A program made the translations under genes and the position numbers. This document shows positions 22,794-34,413 of a DNA stretch of 64,000 bases, piece by piece. Source of the DNA: Lactuca virosa (taxonomy: Eukaryota > Streptophyta > Magnoliopsida > Asterales > Asteraceae). The stretch spans positions 79,061,202 through 79,125,201 of the forward strand of contig CAKMRJ010004445.1 of NCBI GenBank assembly GCA_928212115.1. The letters are read 5' to 3'. Under the pieces are notes generated by a model. That model saw nothing but the letters and a program-made list of their open reading frames with translations. It ran no database searches and was not told the DNA's origin. Numbering within the stretch: position 1 is the stretch's first letter; each line of letters starts with the position of its first letter.

Positions 22794-23515
22794 CACTTGC
22801 TCTTGTAGCATAACCTTCACATACTCAATCTTTCTCTCCCTCGTATGACAATCTTCCGCAGTCTTACGAAGCTGACTCAAAGTATGATGATGAAGAATAA
22901 TTTTAGAATGTTATTGCTCTTGTTAGCCAACAGTTCAACTGGCTACCACCTCCTTCTTTTCGTAAGAATCAGCAGTTCAACAAACCTACATTCAACTACA
23001 ACTTCAATAATCACTCTCGATATCCCAAAAATCCTCACCCACCACCGCAACCTCTGACCACTCAACCCAAAGAGGCACCGAAGCCCATCAATTCAACTGA
23101 CTACGGTACCTCTTCAGAAGATAAAAGTGATGTTGTAATCTATCGCAAGTGCAGCAAGGAGAATCACTTTGCAAAAGACTGCAAATCCAATATAGTAAAG
23201 GATAGAGCATTCTACCTTAGAATGGATCAAGAATTGGAGGAAAAGGAAAAAGCAAGGGCATACGTAGCCCATGTAAAAAGGGACCATCAAGTTTGGTCAT
23301 CCGGAGATGAACATGAAGACATCAGCAACGTCAAAGGAAAAGGCAAGATTTGCATGCTGGCAACTGTGGACGATGATGGGTCTACAAAGCTGGAAAAGAA
23401 TTACTGCTACATGGCAAAGGATGGGACTCTAAGCATCGTCGAACAAGTAAAACTCATGATTCAAACTCTAAATTATAGCATGCATGACTATCAACCCTTC
23501 ATAGACAATCTATGA
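22794..23515 (+). pseudogene. Element B gag, C-terminal part with damaged zinc knuckle
   Basis: A degraded gag tail. Near 23130-23190 a knuckle is readable as YRKCSKENHFAKDC: the first cysteine has become tyrosine, compatible with a single TGT to TAT change, so zinc binding should be lost. An open piece at 23222-23515 follows (KEKARAYVAHV, QVWSSGDEHED, NYCYMAKDG), matching the acidic region after the knuckle in Sirevirus-type Gag. The upstream part is cut off by element A. Confidence 0.8.
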
Positions 23516-23582
23516 CACATGTGCTTCCGTCCTTACAGACTATAACAAAGCTCTAGATGAGAAGAACATAGCGTCCCAATAG

Positions 23583-24239
23583 ATGTTTCACGTTAGAAGA
23601 CGACTGGATAACAAAAGACTCAAAGTACCTATGTTAGAAAAGGACTTAGAGTTAGAGAAAGATGCAAGAATGTTGAGTGAAACACAATTAGAAATAGCTT
23701 TGAACCAAATAGATTTAGCTCAGAGTGAGATTGTATGTTTAAATCTTTTAATAGAAAAACTGTTCAATGAAAGTGAAGCTATTGAAAATCTTGTGAACAA
23801 TGGAACCATAGATACCACCTATAATTGGGGTTGGTCAAACGGGTACAATACCGCAAAGGACTCATCACCTAGGTTTAACAAGGATTGTCCCTATATCCCT
23901 CCAGATCGAGAGTTCCATTACCCTGTCAATTATAAAACCTTCCCTGAGGACATCAAAGCGGACTTCGGTCGCCTTCATGATCTAAGCAATAATTGTGTTA
24001 TTGAGGAAATTTTTCCTGAATCCTCAGATCACACCTATGATCAAAAACCAGTCATTGGCACAATTAATCCCAACTCTAAGGTGTCATCTGTTTGTGATGA
24101 AGAAATTCTTATGGAAGACCCAGTAGAATTCATAAACTTTCCTTCACTGCCTTCAGATCGCAGTTTCGCCAACTGCAGTCCTACACCCCAGTCTGATCAA
24201 TTGCCCCTCATAAAGTGTCCCACAACTCAATCTTACTAA
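23583..24239 (+). pseudogene. Element B gag-pol linker, coiled-coil piece
   Basis: 218 codons with no catalytic motif. Residues about 10-65 look like a coiled coil (KRLKVPMLEKDLELEKDAR and a following L/I heptad pattern). An aromatic segment (YNWGWSNGYNTAK) and an acidic, proline-rich tail come next. The position corresponds to A's piece after its zinc knuckle. Confidence 0.65.
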
Positions 24240-25330
24240 GCGGTAGTTCAATCATCCTTACCGCAGTCCCCAGTCAAAAGCTCAGTAACCCTTCAGCCAT
24301 TTCATCATGAACTGCTCATAGAAAACTTTGAATACGGTCAATGTTCCCAGAATCCTGAACCATCCAGCTCGGATGAGTCAAGCCCTCGTTTTCAAAAACA
24401 ATCTAAGGATTCAAAGAAACCGCAATTGAATCTCACTGACTGAGGCACACCAAAAACTTTAGCAAAAATGGCTTTCAAAAGGGAACTCCAGTTCTGTAAT
24501 AAAAGGAAGAAATTTTTTTCGAAAAAACAAGTCGATGTTTCAAATTCCAAGAGTCCAGAAAAACCAGCTTTTTCAAACTATCTTTCTAAAATCTCGATTG
24601 TTAGAAAATCAAGCAAAAAGGAATGTACAGTTCCTAAAACTTTTTCAAAGAAATCTGACAAAACCTAAAAGCAAGTAAAGTCTTTTCATAGCAATGGTTT
24701 TATAATCTATTCCTTAGACAACCCAAAATGGAAAGGAATCTTACCTACACCAACGCACCTCAAATCTCGTCAGTCTCTTGCAATGACACATCCTAGGAAA
24801 CAGTCACATGCACACACTGTACCAAGGCACTCTGACTCAAAAAATAAAGGCACAAATGTCAGATCTCATCATCATACCGGTCCTAAACATAATTCCACAT
24901 CCTTTGGACCGCTGACTAGAAACAATGTCAGGGCAAGTGCTAGAAGACGCTCATCAGTTTTTCATCAAAAGGGGTTTTCTCGAGCCCAACCTCGTTTTTT
25001 TCAAAGAACCTGTACTTGTCAAAACTCACATACTTTTCAGAAACCTCGTATCTATCATAGACCTCGTACCTTTTTCAAAATATCCAAAAACTCACAAGTA
25101 CCCAGGTCTAGGACTCAAAATTGACACTAAACCTGTCCCGGCAACCTCGGCTCATGCATCCATTAAAAATTCATCTGAAGCCCCGGGCTCCAAACTTGTT
25201 TGGATGCCCAAACTAACCGTGTAATTCTCAGGAATTGTGCAAGGAGGAACAAGAAGAGGAATGGTTAATTGATAGTGCCTGCTCCTTGCACATGACTGGA
25301 AGGTGAGAATACCTTCGGAATTTCAGGCCA
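24240..25330 (+). pseudogene. Element B linker and protease start, broken
   Basis: Basic and serine-rich pieces (24468-24668, 24783-25224) lead to KLVWMPKLTV, the segment usually just before the protease. At 25260-25305 the translation EWLIDSACSLHMTG shows the aspartic protease site as DSA instead of DSG, with a stop three codons later. The protease is not functional as it stands. Confidence 0.75.
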
Positions 25331-26821
25331 ATCAACAATGGTGGAAATGTCACCTTCGGTAACAACGCAAATGGGATAATCCGAGGTTATGGTATCCTTA
25401 CTATGGGAAACTTTTCTATTCAAAAGGTTGCTTACGTAGAAAGCCACAAACACAATCTCATCATTGTAGGCCAACTATGTAAAGCAGGCCACAAAGTTGA
25501 ATTTGACAACAAATACTGCTGCGTAATGACAAACGATAGAAGCACATGTTTGATCAAATCCAAATCCGAAGGAACCATGTATCGTTTGGACGTTTCTCTG
25601 ATCATTGGGAAACCGCAGTTACGCTTTCTGTCCAAAGCAGTATCTGAAGTCAGCTGGCTATGGCACCGCAAGCTAGCTCATCTTAATTTCAGATATATCA
25701 ACAATATGGTCACCGGAGAACTCGTCCGAGGTCTCCAAATTCTCAAATTCAGCAATGATACACTCTGTCCTGCCAGTGAATGTGGCAAACAAACCAATGC
25801 ATGTCACCCAATGGTGATTGACTCTTCAATTTCTGAACCACTAGAACTCCTGCACATTGATCTCTGCGGTCCATCTACCGTAGCCAGTCTTCATCATAAA
25901 AAATACATACTGGTTATAGTTGATGACTTCACATGTTTCACTTGGGTTTTCTTCCTAAGACTCAAATCTGAAACTCCGCAGATACTGATCAATTTTATCA
26001 AAGAAATTAAACTTCAGATCAAATTTCCATTGCGCTGCATCCGAAGTGATAATGGAACCGAGTTTACCAATCATCTCCTAAACAGTTTCTTGGTTTCAAA
26101 GGGTATCAGTCACAACTTCTTAGCTCCCTACACACCGCAGCAGAATGGAGTAGTAGAGTGAAGAAACCAAACTCTGGTAGAAGCAGCCAGATCTATGCTC
26201 AACTTCACACACCTTCCTCTCTACTTCTGGGCTGAAGCAGTGGCCACAACATGCTTTGTTCAAAACCGAAGCATTGTTTGCAAGCGTCTCAGTAAAACTC
26301 CGTATGAGGGCCTTAACAACCGCAAACCAAATGTCTGATTCGTCCACATCTTCAGGTGTAGATGTTTTGTGATCAACAACAGAGATCATCTTAACAAGTT
26401 TGCACCGATGTCTGATGAAGGCATCTTTCTTGGCTACTCAACAAACAAAGTAGCTTATAGGGTCCTCATTAGACGCACGAGACTAATAGTCAAAAGCTTC
26501 GACGTCAAATTCGATGACTATTACGTCCGCAACATCGCTCCATCAATCGAAACCAAAACAATCCTGGAAAGTGATATTCCTGCCTCTTCGAGTCCATTAA
26601 ACATAGTTGAAGTAAACTATGACGATCTCTTTGACCCTGTAGAGACCGCTAAGTTATCCGGAGTTCTTGTGTCCCCGGAAGCTCAACAGCAGCATGCCGA
26701 TGTATCTGCTCCCTCTCTATCCGATGAAGTATCACTCAATACTTCCACCTCGCCGGTTGAGGGAGAAAGCTCCACTCCGGATCAAGTGACAACCATCGAG
26801 TTTCCAGTACTTATGATGTAG
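25331..26821 (+). pseudogene. Element B integrase
   Basis: One frame from 25403 to 26821, broken by TGA at 26159-26161 and 26336-26338. It contains WLWHRKLAHLNF with the matching CPASEC zinc residues, HIDLCGPS (first D), RSDNGTEF (second D), and NGVVE right before the first TGA (catalytic E). After the stops come FAPMSDEGIFLGYS and a serine-rich linker. Both TGA codons replace expected arginine-like positions and fit CGA to TGA decay of methylated CpG. Integrase would join the cDNA to the host chromosome. Confidence 0.88.
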
Positions 26822-28830
26822 CTCCAGTTCTTATCCGCAGAGGATCTCTACCCTCAAATGTTTCTTCTGACTCAGATGATGAAAATATAGAGAACATTGA
26901 CACAAGAACTGGCCCAAGGGTTATCACACTTTCAACAATCCAGGGGGAACCTTCTCAGGTTCAAGGGGAAATCCCGTCAGCAATCCAGGGGGAACCTCAC
27001 TCGTTTGCTCAAGCAGGTGCTGATCAAGCACCCTTAGTCCAAGACAATTTAGCGGGCTGTTCACAAGTACAGGGGGAACTACCGTCCCTAACCGCAGATT
27101 CTTCAGATATTGAAGACATCCCATCCACCGCAGCCGCTGACCATCTTCAACATCGTCTACACGTATGGACGAAGGATCACCCACCAGGTCAAATCATCGG
27201 AAACCCATCAGCAGGCATCCAAACTCGATCCTCGCAAGACTTTTCTGATCATTGTCACTATGCAGCATTTATGTCTTCAGTCGAGCCCCGAACCATCAAA
27301 GAAGTATTAATGGAGCCCGATTGGATTACGACAATGCAAGAGGAACTGGAAGAGTTTAAAAGAAACAAAGTATGGCAACTCGTTCCGAAGCCATAATGTC
27401 ACACTATTATTGGTACTAGATGGGTGTACAAGAACAAACTGGACGAATCTGGTGCGGTAGTTCGAAACAAAGCGAGACTAGTCGCTAAGGGGTATAGTCA
27501 ACTTGAAGGTGTTGATTATGATGAAACATACGCCCTAGTAGCCAGGATGGAAACCATACGCATCTTCTTAGCATATGATGTTCACAAAAACATCAATATA
27601 CATCAAATGGATGTAAAAAGTGCCTTCCTGAATGGTGAATTGAAAGAGGAGGTTTATCTTCAGCAACCTCTGGGCTTCGAATTTCTTGAATTCCCAGATC
27701 ACTGTTACAAGTTTGAAAAAGCTGTCTACTGTCTAAAGCAAGCACCAAGAGCGTGGTACGAAACTCTCTCTGAATTTCTTGTCTCGTCCGAATACAAAAG
27801 AGGAGTGATTGATCCCACCTTATTTAGAAAGGCAAATGGTAATCACGTTATGCTTGTACAAATATATGTGGATGATATCATCTTCGGATCAACTGATCAG
27901 GGGATGGTGGATGAATTTGCAAAGCTCATGACCAACAAGTTCCAAATGAGCATGAATAGAGAGATTAATTTCTTTCTAGGACTTCAAGTGAAACAAGTCC
28001 CTCAAGCGATATTCATCCATCAGGAGAAATACACCTCTGAACTACTGAAGAAATACTCAATGAACAACTGTTCCTCGGCCAAGGTCCCCATGGCCTTCAG
28101 ATATATGATTTCTGCTGATCCTTCTGGAGAATCAGTAGATCACAAAACTTATAGAGGAATAATTAGCTCGTTGATGTACCTCACCGCAAGCCGACCAGAC
28201 ATTGTCTTTGCAACAGGACTATACACACGATACCATGACGATCCGAAAGTATCTCACTTGACCGCAGCCAAGCAGATTCTCAGATACTTAAAGGGCAGCA
28301 AGTCTCTAGGCCTTTGGTATCCTGTAGGGAACGACTTCATCCTAAAAGCATTCACTGATGCGTATCATGTTGGATGTAGATTGGACAGAAAAAGCACTTT
28401 AGGAGGATGTCAATTTTAGGGTGGAAGACTCGTCAGCTGGTCATCAAGGAAACAGAGTTGTGTCTCACTGTCTACCGCAGAAGCTGAATATGTGGCAGCA
28501 GCCAGCTATTGCTCACAAGTCCTATGGATGAAAACGCAACTTATGGACTACGGATACAGAATGTTGCGGATACCGATTTACTGTGACTCAGAGAGTGCCA
28601 TAGCGATTTCTCATAATCCTATTCATCACTCTAAGACGAAGCATATTGAACTACGGTACCACTTCATTAAAGACCACATCCTGAAAGGTAACATTGAACT
28701 AATTTTTGTTCATACTCATGAAGAGATTGCTGATGTACTCACAAAGGCACTTGACTCTACAAAACTCAACATTTTCTTACAAATGTTAGGAATGATGAAT
28801 CCAGACCCGCAATTCTTCTTGAATTGATAG
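26822..28830 (+). pseudogene. Element B reverse transcriptase and RNase H
   Basis: The first part (26822-27423) is shifted and has a TAA near 27397. From 27424 the frame runs to 28827 with one TAG at 28417-28419. Motifs: KARLVAKGYSQLEG, QMDVKSAFLNGEL, VYCLKQAPRAWY, YVDDIIFGSTDQ, YLTASRPDIVFATGL, RYLKGSKSLGLWY, then RNase H with FTDAYHVGC (usual FTDADYAGC altered), STAEAEYVAAASYC, CDSESAIAISHNP and DVLTKALDS. The RT catalytic core is intact in sequence. The TAG falls between two RNase H motifs. Confidence 0.9.
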
Positions 28831-29593
28831 GTACCGTGGACCACTCTTGGTCGCCATTGTGGTCCTAACTAAATATATCTATCTTACATAGTTTCAGTAT
28901 ATCTTGTGTACTGCAGTACATTTTATGTATTGTAATATACCTTATATACCGTAACCATATATCATACTAATATTTCAAGGGTCCTTTATTGATTGTTATT
29001 TCTGATTGTGTTCAAGTGTTCTTCTCAAGTTCTTCTACCGCAGTTATCTAATCATTCATCCGCAATGGAGTCTTAATCCGCAATAAAAACTCAAACCGCA
29101 ATCACAGTGATGCAACTTTCAACTACTTCATAAATTCTTGAAACATTGTGTGCTATTTAATGATCCTTCATTAAATAAGAAAAACATTCTCAAAAATATT
29201 CTCTTTGACGCATATTATTGATTCAGTTCTTCTTTTCAAATAAACCTTTTGTCAGGCCTATTTTAGGTGTGATGCCAAAATAAAACAGTTTCCAACAAAA
29301 GAAATCTTTTTAGAAAATCCTTTCCTTAAACTGTCTTTTCAACTTACCCCCAAGATGTCACATCCGTTACTTTTTCACCTTTATTCAACGGTTTTTCTTC
29401 CCCCTCACCACAAGTTTATCGAACGTGGGAAACAGGGTCTGACATTTCATTTAATTCCGTTTCAAAAAAAACAAAAACTTTAAAAATATATTCCTTAATA
29501 CTTTGTGTGGCTAACAATGATCGTTTTTACCATAAGAACTCAAGGGTTTTTACCCTTAATTAGGGTAAAAACAATTTGTTTTTGAAATCCGCC
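28831..29593. other. Element B region between pol and the third ORF
   Basis: Non-coding. 28870-28970 has short TATATCTT / GTACTGCAGTAC repeats. 29035-29105 holds four CCGCA motifs within 65 bases. The rest is AT-rich. Confidence 0.65.
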
Positions 29594-29603
29594 ACTATAT
29601 AAA
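29594..29603 (+). promoter_or_regulatory. TATA box before the third ORF of element B
   Basis: CTATATAAAC, followed by a pyrimidine-rich leader of about 115 bases (CTTCATCTTCTTCCCTCTTG) and then an ATG at 29719. The spacing and composition match a plant core promoter and 5' UTR. It lies 770 bases after pol, so it cannot be the LTR promoter. Confidence 0.6.
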
Positions 29604-29718
29604 CGTTTTTTCTTCCCCAAGAAAGCTTTACGCTTTCTGACCTCTCAAAGACGAACAACTTCATCTTCTTCCCTCTTGCACCTCAAGGTTTTCTGCAAGT
29701 TCTTCAAGTTTTTCAAAA

Positions 29719-30482
29719 ATGGTGAAATCAGGAATCTGAAAGAAGCAATCAAAAGCATTAGCCTCTATTCAATCGACTGGTTCCGATTCTGCTGCACGGA
29801 ACCAATCGCCTTCAATTGCATCTAGCAATTTTAGGGCAATTTTTGATGATCATCCTACTTACAATGACTCGATTCGTCTCATGATCAAGTTCATCTCCAA
29901 TCATCCACTCTTTGGACCATTCGACGCATTCACTGATGTTGTTCCCATCTCCACATTGTTCAAATGTGCTTTTTTAGCACATCGTCCTCTCAATAATCTT
30001 CAAGAAGTTCATCTAAACTTGGTGGATGATTCTTTGGTCATCTTGACCAAAGACAAGTTTCTTACTGCGATCAATCTCCTGATGCATCCCTCGACCAAGT
30101 TCTTTTCACCAAGTGTCACAGAATCACCTCCACTCTGTATCAAATAGGATACCAGAAGCAGATCAAGGGTATTGGAGAGTTCAAGAAGAACCAACTGGCT
30201 GTGGTATGGTAGTTTGTGTGCCATTTCGTGATCTGCAGTCTATCTGGACGAACCGGAGGCACAGACAACATGGGCCTCAAATTACTTGAGCTAGTATGGA
30301 GTATCTTCACGAGTCATGATGTAAACTACAGTCAAATCCTATGGGATGATTTTCTCCAGTACATCCCTAAGGAGACTCCAAAGGAAAATCTAACCGAGCT
30401 TCCTTTTGCAAGGTTTTGGGCACTCTGCATTTCAGATCTTCATTCAGACGCCAAGATCAATATGGGCAACGACATATCTTAA
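29719..30482 (+). pseudogene. Element B third ORF, N-terminal part
   Basis: Starts at ATG 29719 but meets TGA after six codons (29737-29739, compatible with CGA to TGA). The same frame continues to 30147 with a serine-rich start, then HPLFGPFDAFTDVVPISTLF and LVDDSLVILTKDKFLTAINL. After a shift, 30216-30482 reads FVICSLSGRTGGTDNMGLKL, then YSQILWDDFLQYIP. The position after pol is where Sireviruses carry an env-like ORF, but I see no signal peptide or membrane segment. I recognise no domain. The fold looks globular and helical. Confidence 0.65.
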
Positions 30483-32325
30483 CTACGGCTGGACTTGAGA
30501 CACAAATAGTTACAGATCATATTGAGGCTACGGAAGGTATTGACCCATACCTTTCTACCCCGCCTCTCCCAAGTCAGAACATATTAGCCTCTACCGCACC
30601 CAATCAACCAGAGCAATCTGCAGTTCCATCTTCAACTACTCTATCCAATGCCTCAAGGCTCAAACAGTTGGTTTCTCCCAAGAAAGGCCCCCGCAGCAAG
30701 GGAAGAACACGTACAACGGGTGAAAAATGCAAGAAAAGTAAAGCATCCAAGAAATCCAAAGCTCCCAAGGAAGCAGAACCCTCTAAGAAGCAAAAAAATA
30801 CAACAGGTTGTCTCATCAGATGATGACTCCGAGTCCAATCAATCTTCTGATGATTCGGATCTCGACTCTGCTCCTATCGCAACTCAAGAGAAGGAAAACA
30901 AAACCCACCTCTGGCCAAATGCATGACCGGACTGATACTGTAGCCTCTCAAAAGTCTTAGGTAGTCCTTAGGGTCCCCGCATACCCATTTGCTACTACCC
31001 TATCCAGCTACTCGAACACAGCAAGTGTGCTCGTTTCATCTCAACGTGGAGACTCAACCCCAACTAGATCCCAAGAGGATTTAATTAGTTCTTCTCACCC
31101 TAACGTCTCCAGGGCTTCCAAACTTCATTTCTTTCAAGAACTGGAGTTGCGCTCCATTCCAGACATTATAATCCAGACACTCGATAAACCTACCCAACCG
31201 CAGGGCGATTCATCAGCCTATGCCAGAACGGAGTCGAGGCCACACTTGACCATGGGTCAAGGAGACCGAGGACACTCCGGAAATCCTACTCTGCTTACAT
31301 CTTTTTCAGGTGGTTTAGGCACAATGAGTACAAATGTGCAAGGATCTGTGAACCCGAGCGACACCTCAGTGCGTTTTCAAGGATTTGACGGTGATGAATC
31401 TAATGATTCCTGGAGGCATTACAAACCAATCACATAATCCGAAGCCAAGAAGTATGTTGCTTTTCGTAGGGCACTTCAAGCAAGAAAAGATCAACAAACC
31501 AAGCAACTTCAACAACAGCAGCAGGACATTCAAACCGTAGCCAAATACTGGGCTGACGCCATAAACAATGCCAACACGGTAGCTACAATTCTCAAGGTCC
31601 AGAACTGGATGGATGAAATGGCTGAGACCATCCGTAAATATCAAGACAATCTAGATGGTGCGGGTTCATCCAGGCCCCCTCCAACAACTGCTGCTCATAA
31701 CTCTCAAGATGATGGAACCGCAATTGAAGTAAGTTTCGCACAAACCTTTGGCTACGATGACTTCGAGTTGAATGAGTCAATGAACTGGAACAGTCAGATG
31801 ATGTCATTTTGATCTTCGATGAAGAAGACAAGTCGAGCGGATCATAGCACTCAACTTTTAAGTCCAAGGAGAAAAAGAAGAAAAAGAAGGTAGACGTCTC
31901 CAGAAAAGAATTCATGTCTCTGCAAGATAAAGTGGATCAAATTCTTGCTGCTGTGAAAATCGACTCAACCGCAATCTGAATACTTGCCTGGCCCGCAGTC
32001 TCTCATCGACCGCATCAAAAGACTTGAAGCCATAGAGCGTCTTGCCCCAGAACACATCTCTCTTAAAGTGGAAATGGGCATCCGAGCCCTGGATAACAAT
32101 CACAAGGTTGATCATCAACATTTCATCACCACCGCCGAAAAACTTATCTCTGAAGTATCCTCCATCAAATCTGATCTTCAAACCATCATTTAAGATCAAT
32201 CTGCTCAATCCCAGAAAGTTGTTGAAGAAACGCATAATGCGTATGAATCTGCCTTTTCGGTTCTGCAGACAACCATCAACAGCCTCCGCAGATCATTATC
32301 CTCCAACTTTCATGGTCCAGAAATC
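30483..32325 (+). pseudogene. Element B third ORF, low-complexity middle part
   Basis: Several frames. A very basic stretch near 30660-30800 (KCKKSKASKKSKAPKEAEPS), then an acidic serine/aspartate run (30815-30870), then pieces at 31027-31437 and 31609-31812. Around 31440-31700 the reading is glutamine-rich and looks like a coiled coil. A lysine run near 31860-31890 follows. At least one TAA (31435-31437) and one TGA (31810-31812) stop it. The basic block could act in nuclear entry or nucleic-acid binding; this is inference. Confidence 0.5.
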
Positions 32326-33714
32326 TTGCACCTCACCAAGGAGATTCACAGATTGCTCTTTAACATCGCAATCCCAAACAACCAACAACTTGCTGATACG
32401 CTAAAGGCTCAATTTGACGAAGTTTGTGGAAAAATTAACGGTCTTAGGCAATGGCTTGAGGAAGTACCAATTGCTCCTTCCTCAAGAGGGGGAAGTGAAG
32501 ACCAAACCTCAGATCAAATCTCTCATCAGCATTCTCATCCGCACCAACATCTAAACTCTCCCATCAATTCAAATATTGGTCATCAGCATCCCATTACTCA
32601 AGAAAAGGTTCCTACTCCTCAACCTTCACCGCAGCCATCTCCACAAAAGAAAACACCATTCCCCTCTCCTCAAAAAAGTTCAAGTCATCTGTCACCACCG
32701 CAACAACCACCAATTCCAGAATCTCATCCTTCTCCCGAGCGACCCGAGACTCCCCCTAATTTCAAGAACTTAGCTTCTTACATGTCATCCGAACACTCCG
32801 TCGACTCTTCCGCAACCAAACAGAAGAAAGCTGACTAGAGATCATCTAAATTTGTTGAGTTGATCTGGAGGGAAAATGGCGTTGATATCACAATGGATGA
32901 ATCCGTCATCAACTCCTGGGTCAATCCGTACAGAAGATTACTAGATGAAGATTACAAGCCTTATCTCACATACGCAGAACCTCCTCATGATGGTTATTGG
33001 GACATCCCCATCTCTCCCAATGCAAAATACTTCACAGTATTTGAACCCTTTGACCGCATTCTTCCCGATGATAAAAGGTTGCCCTTAGAGTTTGAAAGAC
33101 TCAACAACTTTCATGCCAAGCATGGGTCTTCTATTGAGAAAATATGGTCCAACGACAGACCCTCCGCAGTCAAAAACTACAAGCCCCGAAAATTCATAAA
33201 GGCAGAGTTCATCCAATATACTCTCACCAGAAGATACTCAGACTACATCCGAACCCAAGCTGATTTCCCTTGCATGAACCCGGAAGAAATCTTCCTGATT
33301 GCAAAGGTATTTCAGAACAAGACTGAAAAACACCCAAAGATGCAGGTTGCGTATGAAAGGGCATGTACCTTTCTGAAAGAGACTGTATGTGACTTTGCAA
33401 AAATTAATGCGGACATCCACCCGACACTTGCTCAGAAGTTTAACCTTCCTCCTCTTGAACCAGCTCCAGTCCTGACTGAAGGCTTTCAAGAAAGATTTTT
33501 TGGAGCAACTAACTTTCCAGATCTTGGAGTCATTTTCAAACGGAAAAATGATGAAACAAAATATTTCATCCCAATGACTGCCATGAAGCGCATGACCCGG
33601 AAGCAATTGGAGATCACTCAGACTGTAGTCAACAAATCAAAACACACAACTGCTGAAGTGAAGTTTGAAATCTCAAGGAGAATTGTGTGGCTTAAGGAAG
33701 TCAAAAAGTTCTAG
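32326..33714 (+). pseudogene. Element B third ORF, C-terminal conserved part
   Basis: One frame with a single TAG at 32836-32838. The first 170 codons are rich in P, Q, S and H (PSPQPSPQKK). The last 284 codons are well mixed and probably folded, including WRENGVDITMDESVINSWVN, a DGYWDIPISPNAKYF segment, an aromatic RRYSDYIRTQADFPCMNPEE segment and a leucine-rich end. No catalytic signature, zinc motif, signal peptide or membrane span can be seen. It is the best preserved part of the ORF. Full length would be about 1330 codons. Function unknown; env-like by position only. Confidence 0.65.
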
Positions 33715-33773
33715 TGAATTCTCATCAAGTTCCTCAAGCTCAACACCTAAAAGAAAAGTTGTAGAGGTCACTT

Positions 33774-33783
33774 AGGGGGAAAT
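33774..33783 (+). other. Element B polypurine tract
   Basis: AGGGGGAAAT directly before the 3' LTR. Confidence 0.9.
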
Positions 33784-34413
33784 TGTTGAAACATAAAAGT
33801 GACCCTCTTAAACTTAAAAGAGATCCCAAGCTGTCTTCAGGAACCGCAGTCAAGCTTAGCACCGCAATCAAGATCAGCAACCGCAGTCTTCATCATCAAC
33901 TCTTAGTCTTAGTCTTTTATCTGTTTTTCTAGAAGTACTTTCTTTTATCCGATGTACCCTGCATGGAAAATTTTAACAGATAAGACTTTTGTAATCTTCG
34001 AGACTCTATAAATAGACTTCTCTCTTTCTGAATGAAATACATATCTCTTACGCATCTTGAATCTTATCACTCATCTCACTCCCTTCTTACTTATCAATTA
34101 AAGATAATCTTAACTGTTTGAAATCTCTCTTCGAAGCAAGTCTTTCTATACTTAATCACTAAGTTTGATCTCACTTACTAACTTGGTCTGATTGCATTCC
34201 TTGTTAAGAATCACCTTAAGTGTATACTTGATATAATACTTGTTGTCTTTTATATTTCCTTATATTTATGCATCTAACTTTCTAACTTTCTAACTTTCTA
34301 ACTCTAACTTATTATCACTGTTGAGCTTTAATGATCCTTTGAGTTAAACTTTATTCCGCATTATCACTTGTTCTAACATTTGTTCAAGTGTGACTCAAGT
34401 TTTTCTCTCAACA
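33784..34413 (+). repeat. Element B 3' LTR
   Basis: 630 bases, starting TGTTGAAAC and ending TCTCAACA. The U3 part has three CCGCA motifs within 45 bases (about 33843-33885). The flank after it is AGGTC, inside element C. Confidence 0.88.
34006..34015 (+). promoter_or_regulatory. TATA box of element B LTR
   Basis: CTATAAATAG about 220 bases into the LTR, followed by a pyrimidine-rich stretch. Confidence 0.75.

Larger units (their letters stand above)
22794..34413 (+). mobile_element. Element B: Sirevirus-like Copia retrotransposon with a third ORF, 5' end outside window
   Basis: Order on the plus strand: rest of gag, protease, integrase, RT, RNase H, a TATA box, a third long ORF, polypurine tract, 630-bp 3' LTR. 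The 5' LTR and gag start are missing because element A sits in gag; they should lie left of A, outside the window. B in turn sits in the RT/RNase H region of element C. All frames carry several stops. CCGCA occurs about 41 times on the sense strand from gag to LTR. Confidence 0.92.

Noticed and set aside
32576..32773. Alternative frames inside the third ORF of B
   Set aside because: Shadows of the main frame in a proline- and glutamine-rich stretch.
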